Notes: generated by a model not told the origin, from the sequence alone. A DNA stretch of 64,000 nucleotides from Chryseobacterium sp. JM1 (GCF_000737715.1 NZ_JPRN01000024.1:1-64000), one strand, 5' to 3'; positions 37,812 through 46,585 are shown, counted from the stretch's first letter. Numbers and translations: made by a program.

Positions 37812-38084
37812 AATATTTTATGATTTATTTAAAATTGATTTGCTGATTGATTCACTTGGAATTCTGAAGTCTAAATTACACTGACTGTGAGGTTGAGAAA
37901 AACAATAGTGGGAAAGAAATATGTTTTCTACGTAATGAAATATACATCCTTCCCACTATATTTATTTTTAACTAATTGAAAATTAATCATTTATAAGGCT
38001 AGTGGAAATAGAACCGAACTCGAAGCTTGTTCAAGTACATTTTGTAATAGATTTTTCCGGTAAATTTGAATATATCATAATGTT

Positions 38085-39785
38085 ATGCATTATCATCATA
38101 AGATTTCATTTCTGATTTTTAATTTGTTCTTCTTTTTTCTTAACGCCCAGGAATTACAAAGTTTATCATACAAGACGATTTCAGACTTGTATGAAAACTA
38201 TCCTGAAAACGATTCAAGGGCAATGGTTTTTGTAAATAAGTATATAGGAAAAGCAAAAAAAGAAAATAATTGGAAAAAGCAGATTATAGGTTATGAAGAT
38301 GCCATATACTACACCGAAGACATAAACCGCAAATTGTCTTATGCAGATAGTGCTATTGTGGGAGCATTCAAATCTGGTGACCGTGATATCATTTCAAGGG
38401 CATACCTCGGAAAAGGCATTATCTACTATTATAACAAGAGACAATATAAGTATGCTTTGGAGCAATACCTTAAGGCGTATCAATTCTCTCGGAATTCAAG
38501 CAACGATTATCTAATAAATAAAATAGACTATCATCTTGGGATGGTAAAAAGTTATCTGGGCTACTACGAAGAAGCTGCAGTTCACTTTAGAAATACTACG
38601 AAATATTTTGAGGAACATATGAAAGAAAACCTTCACCCAAACATAAGGTTGAATAATGAGGCGGGTTATTTTAATAGTATTTACCGCCTGAGTACTTGTT
38701 ATGAAAATCTTCTTTTATACAACAAGGAAGATTCATTGATTAGTATCGGGTTAAAAAAATTGAAAAACATCAATGAGCATTTACTTGAATATGGTTACTT
38801 TCAAAAAGGGAAAGGTGTACAACTTTTAAGAAAAGGGAACACCGATGAAGCACTTAAACATTTGGAACTTTCACGCGATATTTTGGTCAATAATCAGGAT
38901 TATAACTCATTAACCGCTGTTTATTTTTACTTAGGGAAACTATATTGGCTCAAAGGAAACAGAGTAGAATCACTGGTTTATCTGAATAAAGTGGACTCTA
39001 TGATTAACAAGGTTCAATTTACTACTCCCGAGATCCGGTCAAGTTATAAGTACCTCATTACGGATGCAACAGAGAACGGTAGTTTGGGTAAGCGACTGTA
39101 TTATAGTGACCAGTTTTTACTAACGAATTCAACCTTGAATGTTGATTTTGCAATGTTGTCTTCAAAAATCCACGAAGAATATGATACGGAAAGATTACTA
39201 GAAGAAAAACAAATATGGGAGAATAAACTGCATAATGATTTTTACTTTCTAATTGCTACGCCAGTTGTGATTTTTCTTCTATTTTTTTTAGTAATCAGAC
39301 TGCGTAATAGAGAAATTAAATTTCCTGGAAAATTTATTAAACTATTGAAAAAGTTCAGGAAGTATTATTCTTTTCTAATTGCAAACAAAAAAACTTCTGA
39401 AAAGAAAAAAACACACAGTCCCGAAATCATTGAAGATATTAAAGAAAAACTCAAAAAGTTTGAAGAAGACAAACGATTTCTTGACAAAAACCTGACCTTA
39501 CCAATGGTTGCAAAAATGTTTGGAAGAACACACTCCCAACTATCTTATGTACTGAATGAACATCTGAATGTTTCTTTCACGCAGTATCTAAAGGTTTTAC
39601 GAATCGGATATATTACCAATCTTCTTGTGGAAAATAAAATGTATCTGCAGTACAAAGTTGAAAACCTGGCTCAGGAATGTGGAATGTCTAGCCGACAATT
39701 ATTCTCAACCCATTTTTTCGAAATTAACGGAATAAGACCTATAGATTTTATAAAGAATAGAATGAAGGAAATCGATGAGAATTGA
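38085..39785 (+). CDS. Membrane-anchored TPR/AraC-type transcriptional regulator
   Basis: A 566-aa protein: signal or N-terminal anchor (~8-20), a TPR-rich sensor region (~30-340, e.g. GKGIIYYYNKRQYKYALEQYL), one transmembrane helix (~387-405), and a C-terminal AraC HTH domain (LTLPMVAKMFGRTHSQLSYVLNEHLN, then VENLAQECGMSSRQLFSTHF, ~465-555). This architecture occurs in Flavobacteriia next to SusCD or TlpA/MauE clusters and probably senses an envelope signal to switch them. It is divergent from the MauE/DUF6520 pair. Confidence 0.83.
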   Translation: MHYHHKISFLIFNLFFFFLNAQELQSLSYKTISDLYENYPENDSRAMVFVNKYIGKAKKENNWKKQIIGYEDAIYYTEDINRKLSYADSAIVGAFKSGDRDIISRAYLGKGIIYYYNKRQYKYALEQYLKAYQFSRNSSNDYLINKIDYHLGMVKSYLGYYEEAAVHFRNTTKYFEEHMKENLHPNIRLNNEAGYFNSIYRLSTCYENLLLYNKEDSLISIGLKKLKNINEHLLEYGYFQKGKGVQLLRKGNTDEALKHLELSRDILVNNQDYNSLTAVYFYLGKLYWLKGNRVESLVYLNKVDSMINKVQFTTPEIRSSYKYLITDATENGSLGKRLYYSDQFLLTNSTLNVDFAMLSSKIHEEYDTERLLEEKQIWENKLHNDFYFLIATPVVIFLLFFLVIRLRNREIKFPGKFIKLLKKFRKYYSFLIANKKTSEKKKTHSPEIIEDIKEKLKKFEEDKRFLDKNLTLPMVAKMFGRTHSQLSYVLNEHLNVSFTQYLKVLRIGYITNLLVENKMYLQYKVENLAQECGMSSRQLFSTHFFEINGIRPIDFIKNRMKEIDEN

Positions 39786-39955
39786 TTTCTATATAAATGC
39801 AGTGTTACTCTTTTGGATGTCCCAAAGTACATTCTGCAATATGAAAAAACCAGTGCATTTATTGAAATATGGAAAACTCATCCCGGCTTTTCCCACGGAG
39901 TTTCCCACATTCCAACAAAGTTTTCACAACAACAGCAGACCTTTTAAAAATTCAT

Positions 39956-40178
39956 AGATGTGTAAAATAGATATGGGTATTCAATCAACCTGCGTAAAAA
40001 AGATACAGGTTCTTAGCTGACCTGTGTAAAAAAGATATAGGTTGGTATTTTTCCTGTACAATAGCAACCTGAGTAAAAGAGATACAGGTATTCGATTGAC
40101 CTGCGTAAATTAGACACAGGTTCTTGGCTGACGTGTGTAAAATAATACAAGGTCAACCTGCGTAAAAAGAGGCTAGGT
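39956..40178 (+). repeat. Array of seven 23-bp iteron-like repeats
   Basis: Copies start at 39956, 39988, 40020, 40067, 40099, 40131 and 40156, each 23 bp. Consensus: ACCTGYGTAAAA followed by WAGATACAGGT, with inverted ends ACCTG/CAGGT. Four of six steps are exactly 32 bp (about three helical turns). Some spacers share a TTCTTRGCTG string. The first copy is the most diverged. There is no coding frame across them. This is the form of an iteron replication origin or a cooperative operator array, ~420 bp ahead of two HTH genes. Confidence 0.8.
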
Positions 40179-40310
40179 GTTATTTTCATCATTTGTCATC
40201 TTCCAAAACAGATTTATAAAAAATAGATGTTGGTTTTCAGTTAATTACATAATAATTATGATTCTATTTTTCTGTTTTAGTGCTCTGAAATAACATTCGT
40301 TGATTTTAGC

Positions 40311-40377
40311 GGCAAGATGTGTCTTTGTATATACAAACTTTTCAAGTTTTATATCCAAAGACGCTCTTGCCTTTTTT
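40311..40377 (+). terminator. Large hairpin with T6 tail upstream of HTH genes
   Basis: GGCAAGA (40311-40317) with TCTTGCC (40365-40371) and GTCTTTG (40321-40327) with CAAAGAC (40356-40362), plus an AT-rich upper stem, followed by TTTTTT (40372-40377). It could terminate transcripts from the iteron region or act as an attenuator for the genes at 40600. Confidence 0.6.
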
Positions 40378-40531
40378 GCAAAAAGGGAAAAAAACTGCGG
40401 AACTTGTTTTTTGTTTTTCTTAAAATTGGTTTAAAGATTCCAAATCATTCTTATTTATTCTTTTTTAATCTCCACCTATTTCCAAATTATTCCAGATTGT
40501 TCTTATTCAATCCAACTCCCTTTAACACTCT

Positions 40532-40562
40532 TGTTTTAACGATTTTGATGTTCCAATTTTGC
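40532..40562 (+). promoter_or_regulatory. Likely promoter of the HTH gene pair
   Basis: TTG (40532-40534), 20 nt, CAATTTTG (40555-40562), one mismatch from TAnnTTTG, 37 nt before the ATG at 40600. Confidence 0.4.
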
Positions 40563-40599
40563 AAAAGAAATTTTAATCAAAAACAAAAATGAAGAAATT

Positions 40600-40860
40600 A
40601 TGAGAGTAAACCTTGTTACCAAAGAAGACCTTCAGGAGTTCAAAACCGAATTGCTTGAAGACATTAAAAATCTTTTTAATATCAAAATTTCAGAGCAGAA
40701 ATTATGGCTGCGTTCATCAGAGGTCAAAGAACTTCTGAAAATTTCTACCGGAACATTACAAAATCTTCGTGTCAGTGGAACTTTATCCTACACTCGTGTT
40801 GGAGGCACAATATATTACAATTACAAAGACATCGAGAAAATGTTAAATGGCAAAGGATAA
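40600..40860 (+). CDS. HTH_17/excisionase-like DNA-binding protein
   Basis: An 86-aa protein. After a short coiled N-terminus (KEDLQEFKTELLEDIKNLF), residues ~40-83 are a winged MerR-like HTH_17 domain: LWLRSSEVKELLKIST, TLQNLRVSGTLSYTRVGGT, YYNYKDIEKML. Proteins of this kind are excisionases or control factors of Bacteroidetes mobile elements. It is 15 nt upstream of the next gene and downstream of the iterons and hairpin, making it a candidate to bind one of them. Confidence 0.8.
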   Translation: MRVNLVTKEDLQEFKTELLEDIKNLFNIKISEQKLWLRSSEVKELLKISTGTLQNLRVSGTLSYTRVGGTIYYNYKDIEKMLNGKG

Positions 40861-40875
40861 TTTATTAGTAACAAA

Positions 40876-41208
40876 ATGAATTACATAAAACATCTCACAG
40901 GTTTCTATGAAAAGGTGGCTCAAGATAGTACACTTAATCCCACACACATCAGCCTCTACTTAGCATTATTCCAATTCTGGAATTTCAACCGTTTCCGAAA
41001 TCCGGTCAGTATTTCACGGGATGAAGTGATGCGAATCAGTAAAATACACTCAAAAGCCACCTATCACAAATGCCTTAAGAATCTTCATTCTTCGGGCTAT
41101 ATTGATTATCAACCGTCTTATAATCCATTCAAAGGAAGTCAGGTTTTTATGCTTGATTTTGCGGGGGAATTGAAGCCCACTCCTAAGCAAATAAGAATCA
41201 AAAATTAA
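40876..41208 (+). CDS. Winged-HTH mobile-element protein
   Basis: A 110-aa protein of a kind commonly paired with the excisionase-like gene in Bacteroidetes integrative elements. HISLYLALFQFWNFNRF and a winged-helix segment SISRDEVMRISKIHSKATYHKCLKNLHSSGYIDY are seen, the latter resembling replication-initiator or regulator wHTH domains. No enzyme motif. It probably acts in regulation, excision or replication of the island (inference). Together with the iterons it is the only replication-like module in the element. Confidence 0.65.
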   Translation: MNYIKHLTGFYEKVAQDSTLNPTHISLYLALFQFWNFNRFRNPVSISRDEVMRISKIHSKATYHKCLKNLHSSGYIDYQPSYNPFKGSQVFMLDFAGELKPTPKQIRIKN

Positions 41209-41330
41209 ATTTCTTCTGAATTTCCCAAGTGCTAGTTAATAGCAGACGTTATTTGGCGACATTTTATGGACTTATGCATTATGACAATTATTTTTCAATA
41301 TCAATTTTATTATTTTTAGCTATTTTAGCA

Positions 41331-41359
41331 TTGTATGCATCTAACATTTTTTATCTTTG
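41331..41359 (+). promoter_or_regulatory. hsdM promoter
   Basis: TTG (41331-41333), 18 nt, TATCTTTG (41352-41359): full consensus match, 24 nt before the hsdM ATG. Confidence 0.7.
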
Positions 41360-41382
41360 AGGATTAACATTAATGATACTAA

Positions 41383-42951
41383 ATGTCAGAAGAACAAAGA
41401 CGTCAGTTGCAACAGCAACTTTGGAATATAGCCAATACTTTAAGAGGGAAAATGGACGCCGACGAATTTCGGGATTATATTTTAGGATTTATTTTCTATA
41501 AATATCTGTCCGAAAAGATTCATTTTACAGCCAATAAAATTTTATTAGATTCAGGAGAAGACATCGACTATAATGACGTTGATGAAAATACTGAAGAAGG
41601 AAAAGAAATCGTTCAGGCAATTTATGAAGAGGTTGTTGAAGATTTAGGATATTTCTTAAAACCATCAGAACTTTTCAGTAATATTGCTAAAAAAGGTCAT
41701 CAAAAAGAGGAAGGTAAATCAAATTTTATCCTTGCAGAACTTTCAAAGATTCTTACTAATATTGAGCAGTCCACTTTAGGTACTGATAGTGAAGACGATT
41801 TTGACAATCTTTTTGAAGATTTGGATTTAACATCTTCCAAATTAGGAAAAACTGAAGACGAGAAAAATACTCTTATTTCCAAAGTGTTGTATCATCTGGA
41901 TGATATTGATTTCAATCTTTCTGATACCAATGCCGATGTTTTAGGCGACGCTTATGAATATCTCATTTCACAATTTGCCAGTGGTGCAGGTAAGAAAGCA
42001 GGCGAATTCTACACACCTCAACAAGTTTCTACCATTTTGGCTAGAATCGTTACCAGCAGAAAATCCCAGTTGAAATCCGTTTATGATCCGACTTGCGGAA
42101 GTGGTTCTTTGCTCCTTCGTGTTGCCCGTGAAGCAAAAGTAAGTGATTTCTATGGTCAGGAAATGAACCGAACCACTTATAACTTGGCGCGAATGAATAT
42201 GATTCTACACGGTGTCAATTACAGTAATTTCGATATCAAGCAGGAAGATACGCTTGAAAAACCTCAACACCTTGATAAAACGTTTGATGCTATTGTTGCC
42301 AATCCGCCCTTTTCTGCGAATTGGAGTAGCAATGAACTTTTATTGTTAGATGAGCGTTTCTCACAATATGGAAAATTAGCTCCGGCTTCCAAAGCTGATT
42401 TTGCTTTTATCCAGCATATGATTCATCATTTGGATGAGAACGGAATTATGGCAGTTGTAATGCCTCACGGAGTTTTGTTCCGTGGTGCAGCGGAATTGGT
42501 TATTCGTAAATATCTTATTAAAGAGAAAAATTATCTGGATGCTGTAATCGGTTTACCTGCCAATATTTTCTTTGGTACCAGCATTCCTACTTGTATATTG
42601 GTTTTCAAGAAATGCCGAGAGCAAGATGAAGATGTTCTGTTCGTGGATGCCAGCAAAGAATTTGAAAAGCAAAAAAATCAAAATATCTTGCTTCCAAAAC
42701 ATATCAATAAAATTGTTGATATGTACCAAGAAAGAAAAACGGAAGATAAATTCTCTCATCTCGCTACTTTGCAGGAGATTGCCGAAAATGATTACAACCT
42801 GAATATCCCTCGTTATGTAGATACTTTTGAGGAAGAAGAAGAAATTGACATCCAAGCGGTAATGGCAGAAATCAAAGTTTTGGAAGCCAAACGTGTCGAA
42901 CTCGATAGTGAAATTGAAGTTTATTTAAAAGAATTAGGATTAGTAAGTTAA
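41383..42951 (+). CDS. hsdM: Type I restriction-modification methyltransferase subunit HsdM
   Basis: A 522-aa N6-adenine methyltransferase. An N-terminal HsdM_N helical domain (RRQLQQQLWNIANTLRGKMDADEF) precedes the methylase domain with SAM motif I DPTCGSGSLL (~236-245) and catalytic NPPF (~306-309). A C-terminal helix contacts HsdS. It resembles EcoR124-type (IC) HsdM. With HsdS it methylates both strands of a bipartite site, and with HsdR it forms the restriction complex. hsdS follows after 58 nt. Confidence 0.95.
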   Translation: MSEEQRRQLQQQLWNIANTLRGKMDADEFRDYILGFIFYKYLSEKIHFTANKILLDSGEDIDYNDVDENTEEGKEIVQAIYEEVVEDLGYFLKPSELFSNIAKKGHQKEEGKSNFILAELSKILTNIEQSTLGTDSEDDFDNLFEDLDLTSSKLGKTEDEKNTLISKVLYHLDDIDFNLSDTNADVLGDAYEYLISQFASGAGKKAGEFYTPQQVSTILARIVTSRKSQLKSVYDPTCGSGSLLLRVAREAKVSDFYGQEMNRTTYNLARMNMILHGVNYSNFDIKQEDTLEKPQHLDKTFDAIVANPPFSANWSSNELLLLDERFSQYGKLAPASKADFAFIQHMIHHLDENGIMAVVMPHGVLFRGAAELVIRKYLIKEKNYLDAVIGLPANIFFGTSIPTCILVFKKCREQDEDVLFVDASKEFEKQKNQNILLPKHINKIVDMYQERKTEDKFSHLATLQEIAENDYNLNIPRYVDTFEEEEEIDIQAVMAEIKVLEAKRVELDSEIEVYLKELGLVS

Positions 42952-43009
42952 ATTTTTTTTGACTTTAGAATATCCTTAATTTTTATAGCAGTAACAATAA
43001 ATTATCAAG

Positions 43010-44161
43010 ATGACAGAAAAAAATAAAAGTATCAGAAATTTTCCAACTTTGCGATTTCCAGAGTTTAAAGAAGAGTGGGAAAGGAAGAAGTTGGGGGGAA
43101 TTGCTAAATTTTCAAAAGGAAAAGGAATTTCAAAAATTGACATTGATGAAAATGGAGAAACAGAATGTGTCAGATATGGAGAACTATATACTCATTACGG
43201 AGAAGTTATCACGGATATAAAATCAAAAACAAATATTGACAAATCAAGTTTGGTACTCAGTGAGGGAAATGATGTAATTATTCCCGCTTCTGGAGAAACT
43301 CAAATAGATATTGCAACAGCATCTTGCGTATTGAAATCTGGTGTTGCTCTAGGTGGAGATTTGAATATTATAAAAACCTCAAATGACGGGGTATTTCTTT
43401 CATATTATTTGAACAGTAAAAAGAAAATGGATATAGCGAGACTATCGCAAGGAATTTCTGTTGTTCACCTATATTCAAGCCAATTAGCTTTATTGACGTT
43501 AAATCTACCTAAATTAGATGAACAAAGAAAAATTGCTTCTTTTTTGTCCCTTTTAGATGAGAGAATAAGATTATCAATGAAAATAATTGAGGTTTTAAGA
43601 ACACTAAAGATTGAAACACGCAAAAGGCTGATTACCAAAATTATTAAAGATGAGTATGAACCTTTATTGATCAAAGAAATTTTAAATTATGAACAGCCAA
43701 CAAAATATATCGTTACAAGTACAGATTATTCATCTGATAAGACATTAATTCCTGTTTTAACTGCAAATAAAGCCTTTGTTTTGGGATATACTGATGAAAA
43801 TTTTGGAATTTACGATAAAGGGAATTGTATAATTTTAGACGATTTTACAATGGATTTGAAATATGTAGACTTTTCATTTAAGGTAAAATCTTCTGCAATT
43901 AAACTTTTGACAGCAAAAGAAGGAGTTAATTTGAAATATGTTTTTGAATATTTTTCTTTTCTAAATTTTTCATCTAGCGAACATAAACGACATTATATTT
44001 CTGAAATCGAACAAATTTCTATTATTTTACCACCTTTAGAAATACAAAATAAAATAGCGAACTATTTTTCAAAAATTGATGAAAAACTAAAGACTGAAAG
44101 GGATATTTACGATTTACTTGTTCAACAAAAAACGTATTTGCTTGCCAATTTATTCGTCTAA
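43010..44161 (+). CDS. hsdS: Type I specificity subunit HsdS (expressed copy)
   Basis: A 383-aa protein with two target-recognition domains separated by conserved helices (LDEQRKIASFLSLLDERIRLSMKII, ~165-190; a second set LEIQNKIANYFSKIDEKLKTERDI near the C-terminus). Codons 1-10 lie outside, and codons 11-23 (FPTLRFPEFKEEW) inside, a 39-bp sequence repeated inverted at 45405. The second recognition domain is unlike that of the silent copy. This copy is in line with hsdM and has an ATG, so it sets the current DNA specificity. Confidence 0.92.
   Translation: MTEKNKSIRNFPTLRFPEFKEEWERKKLGGIAKFSKGKGISKIDIDENGETECVRYGELYTHYGEVITDIKSKTNIDKSSLVLSEGNDVIIPASGETQIDIATASCVLKSGVALGGDLNIIKTSNDGVFLSYYLNSKKKMDIARLSQGISVVHLYSSQLALLTLNLPKLDEQRKIASFLSLLDERIRLSMKIIEVLRTLKIETRKRLITKIIKDEYEPLLIKEILNYEQPTKYIVTSTDYSSDKTLIPVLTANKAFVLGYTDENFGIYDKGNCIILDDFTMDLKYVDFSFKVKSSAIKLLTAKEGVNLKYVFEYFSFLNFSSSEHKRHYISEIEQISIILPPLEIQNKIANYFSKIDEKLKTERDIYDLLVQQKTYLLANLFV
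43040..43078 (+). repeat. Left inverted repeat of hsdS inversion system (39 bp)
   Basis: Identical over 39 bp to the reverse complement of 45405-45443. It begins on a codon boundary of hsdS (codon 11, Phe) and encodes FPTLRFPEFKEEW, so inversion keeps the reading frame. Confidence 0.92.
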
Positions 44162-44166
44162 AACGT

Positions 44167-44196
44167 AGCCTGTCAAGGTTCAAACCTTGACAGGCT
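44167..44196. terminator. Bidirectional terminator between convergent hsdS genes
   Basis: AGCCTGTCAAGGTT (44167-44180), CA loop, AACCTTGACAGGCT (44183-44196): a perfect 14-bp stem exactly between the two hsdS stop codons. Confidence 0.8.
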
Positions 44197-44198
44197 GG

Positions 44199-45434
44199 TT
44201 AAATAAAAAGATTTGCCAAAAGGTATTTCTTTTGAGTTTCGTATTGAGCTAAAATTTTCTTTTCTGTTTCGATTTTCTTTTCAATTAAAGAAAAAAAATC
44301 TCCTATAACTTTTTGTTCTGACAAGGTTGGGAGAACAATTTCAACATTAGAAAACGACTTAACTGATATTGTAAATCTTGTACTTCCTGTCGCAAATTTT
44401 GATAACTGGCTTAAAACGATTGGAACATTACAGAAGTAATTAGAATACAATATGTTAATTTCAATCTTTGGTCTAAAACGCATCAAATGATAACTAAACA
44501 CAGCATTTTCAAGATTTTCAGAAATAACGACAGAATGACCAATATCATCAGGTGTTTCTGATGATGGAGTAAAAAGAATATCTCCTTTTCTTAGATTGCA
44601 ACTAATAATTTGCTGTTCTTTTGCAGTTACTTTTTGAAATGATTTTATTGTATTAGAGTTTATATCTTCGTGTCTATAAACGTTCATATAATTCACTAAA
44701 TAAACCTCATTTTCGTTTTCTCTCGAAAGCTTATCAATACTACTTGTTTGAAAACTTCCAATTTCGCCGAGTTTTAATTTTTTCCAATCAGGGAAATCAT
44801 ATCCTTGCTCATCTTTAAATCTTAATTTTTGAGAAAAAATATTTACACGGCTTACCCTCATTGAGGTTTCTAATTTCTCAATTATTTTCCTTTGGGTTGA
44901 AATTCTATTATCTATAAGAGATAAAAAGCCAGCTATCATATCTTGCTCGATAAGTGAAGGAAAATATAAAACTATTGAGCTCAGGATCTCTTGTCCAACA
45001 TTAAATCTTGTACTTCCTCCGGATTTTGATGTAATACTATCTCTCGCAGAACTAGTTTTTAAAAGTTTGTTAAAAAAAATGGGATTATAATTACCAATCT
45101 TTTTTCCCCTAATTACAAATCCACCGAATGTTGCATTATTTTCTTTATCAAGATAAACATTTGCTGTTCCCACTTCTTCCCTTGTTTCTGAACTTCTTTG
45201 AAAAAGTACATCTCCATATTGAACAGAAAATTTTTCTATTATATTTTTATCAACATCAACTTTTCCAACAATATTTTCATAGATAATAAAGTCATTATTT
45301 AAAATATCTAAAACATTAATAAACTTAACTCCTTTTCCATATTGTTCTTTTGATGCATTAATTCCATTCTTAAATTCTAATAAATTCCCTAATTTATTTG
45401 GTTTCCACTCTTCTTTAAACTCTGGAAATCGCAA
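44199..45434 (-). CDS. Silent hsdS cassette (alternative specificity)
   Basis: About 411 codons of full HsdS: TRD1 after FPEFKEEWKPNKLG, central helices EQDMIAGFLSLIDNRISTQRKI, TRD2 after DFPDWKKLKLG, and C-terminal EQKVIGDFFSLIEKKIETEKKI. The frame has no ATG: it is open back to a stop near 45467, and only a TTG inside the inverted repeat could start it. No promoter consensus is visible. It is therefore probably unexpressed until inversion of 43040-45443 places it behind the start codon at 43010. After inversion the joined reading frame would be intact. Confidence 0.88.
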   Translation of the reverse strand: MRFPEFKEEWKPNKLGNLLEFKNGINASKEQYGKGVKFINVLDILNNDFIIYENIVGKVDVDKNIIEKFSVQYGDVLFQRSSETREEVGTANVYLDKENNATFGGFVIRGKKIGNYNPIFFNKLLKTSSARDSITSKSGGSTRFNVGQEILSSIVLYFPSLIEQDMIAGFLSLIDNRISTQRKIIEKLETSMRVSRVNIFSQKLRFKDEQGYDFPDWKKLKLGEIGSFQTSSIDKLSRENENEVYLVNYMNVYRHEDINSNTIKSFQKVTAKEQQIISCNLRKGDILFTPSSETPDDIGHSVVISENLENAVFSYHLMRFRPKIEINILYSNYFCNVPIVLSQLSKFATGSTRFTISVKSFSNVEIVLPTLSEQKVIGDFFSLIEKKIETEKKILAQYETQKKYLLANLFI

Positions 45435-45443
45435 AGTTGGAAA
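45405..45443 (-). repeat. Right inverted repeat of hsdS inversion system (39 bp)
   Basis: Reverse complement identical to 43040-43078. It lies at the 5' end of the silent cassette, 110 bp from the recombinase gene. Confidence 0.92.
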
Positions 45444-45552
45444 CCTAAAGATTAATGATTTCCAATCTTAAATTTTACAGAGTTTTCTTCTCAAATCCTT
45501 TATTCATACCTTTTTTGATTTTTAATAATAATTTAAAATCAAAAAGAAAATT

Positions 45553-46479
45553 ATGACGACACAAAAAACATTTGCTCAAATCGTGGAATTATGGAAAAAA
45601 GACAAACAACTTTATGTGAAAAAATCAAGTTTTTCGGCTTATGTGCTTTTGCTGGAGAACCATTTGTTACCCAAATTTGCTGAAGTAAGTAGCATAGAAG
45701 AAGAGGAAGTTCAGCAATTTGTTTTTCAAAAATTGGAACAGGGATTGAGCCAGAAAAGCATCAAAGATGTTCTTATCGTTTTGAAAATGGTAATGAAATT
45801 TGGGGCAAAGTATAAGTGGATTCAATACACACCATTTGACATCCAATATCCAACAGTTCGGGAAAATCAGAGTATTGAAGTTCTGACCAGAACCCATCAG
45901 AAAAAAGTAATGAATTATATTCAGGAGCATTTTACATTCCGGAATCTTGGGGTTTATATTTGTCTTTGTTCGGGAATGAGAATTGGAGAAATCTGCGCAC
46001 TCACTTGGGAAGATATTGATACGGATAACGGGATTATCAACATCAAAAAAACCATTCAGCGAATCTACATTATCGAAGATGGAAAACGCAGAACAGAATT
46101 GCTTCTCGATACACCAAAAACCAAGAACTCAATTCGAGAAGTTCCAATGAGCAGAGACCTTTTGCGAATGTTGAAGCCCTTTAAAAAAATTGTGAATCCT
46201 TTATTTTTTGTTCTAACAAATGATGCCAAACCAACTGAGCCAAGAACTTACCGGAGCTATTATAAAAATCTGATGAAACAACTGGAAATCCCGGAAATTA
46301 AATTCCACGGATTGCGTCATAGTTTTGCAACCCGATGTATTGAAAGCAAATGTGATTATAAAACTGTGAGTGTCCTGCTGGGTCATTCCAATATCAGTAC
46401 AACATTGAATCTTTATGTCCATCCAAATCTAGAACAGAAGAAAAAAGCAATAGATCAAATGTTTAAAGCACTTAAATAG
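45553..46479 (+). CDS. Tyrosine recombinase, probable hsdS invertase
   Basis: A 308-aa tyrosine recombinase with an N-terminal SAM-like core-binding domain (~1-100) and catalytic domain. Visible catalytic residues are the first Arg in CSGMRIGEICAL (~142), HGLRHSFA (HxxR, ~252-255), LGHSNISTT (His) and the nucleophile in LNLYVHP (~288). Its place inside the hsd locus, between the silent hsdS and hsdR, is the standard arrangement of phase-variable type I systems, where such an enzyme inverts hsdS segments. It differs from the island integrase in size and in retaining the first catalytic Arg. Confidence 0.9.
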   Translation: MTTQKTFAQIVELWKKDKQLYVKKSSFSAYVLLLENHLLPKFAEVSSIEEEEVQQFVFQKLEQGLSQKSIKDVLIVLKMVMKFGAKYKWIQYTPFDIQYPTVRENQSIEVLTRTHQKKVMNYIQEHFTFRNLGVYICLCSGMRIGEICALTWEDIDTDNGIINIKKTIQRIYIIEDGKRRTELLLDTPKTKNSIREVPMSRDLLRMLKPFKKIVNPLFFVLTNDAKPTEPRTYRSYYKNLMKQLEIPEIKFHGLRHSFATRCIESKCDYKTVSVLLGHSNISTTLNLYVHPNLEQKKKAIDQMFKALK

Positions 46480-46523
46480 TTTTAGTTATGATATTTTTTG
46501 TTAGATTTGATAAAACTATTAAC

Positions 46524-46560
46524 AACATTGTCAGAGTTTCAAACTCTGACAATGTTTTTT
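46524..46560 (+). terminator. Terminator after recombinase gene
   Basis: AACATTGTCAGAGTTT (46524-46539), C loop, AAACTCTGACAATGTT (46541-46556), then TTTT. It isolates hsdR from the recombinase, so hsdR may need its own promoter or read-through. Confidence 0.85.
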
Positions 46561-46585
46561 TAACCATAAAACTCGTAAACGCAAA

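Noticed and set aside
39775-39957. 60-aa plus-strand frame overlapping the AraC-type regulator's end
   Set aside because: It has no family, runs into the iteron array, and overlaps a well-supported gene; kept unassigned.
39956-40178. CRISPR array
   Set aside because: Repeats are 23 bp but most gaps between them are only 2-24 bp with partly shared sequence, and no cas gene is in the window; an iteron or operator array fits better.
40317-40592. Plus-strand 91-aa frame after the iterons
   Set aside because: It begins inside the T-tailed hairpin and reads through AT-rich leader sequence; composition is Phe/Leu-heavy and non-coding-like.
45553-46479. Second integrase as the end of a separate nested island
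   Set aside because: It lies between silent hsdS and hsdR beside the 39-bp inverted repeats, so an hsdS invertase role explains it; no second pair of attachment repeats was seen.
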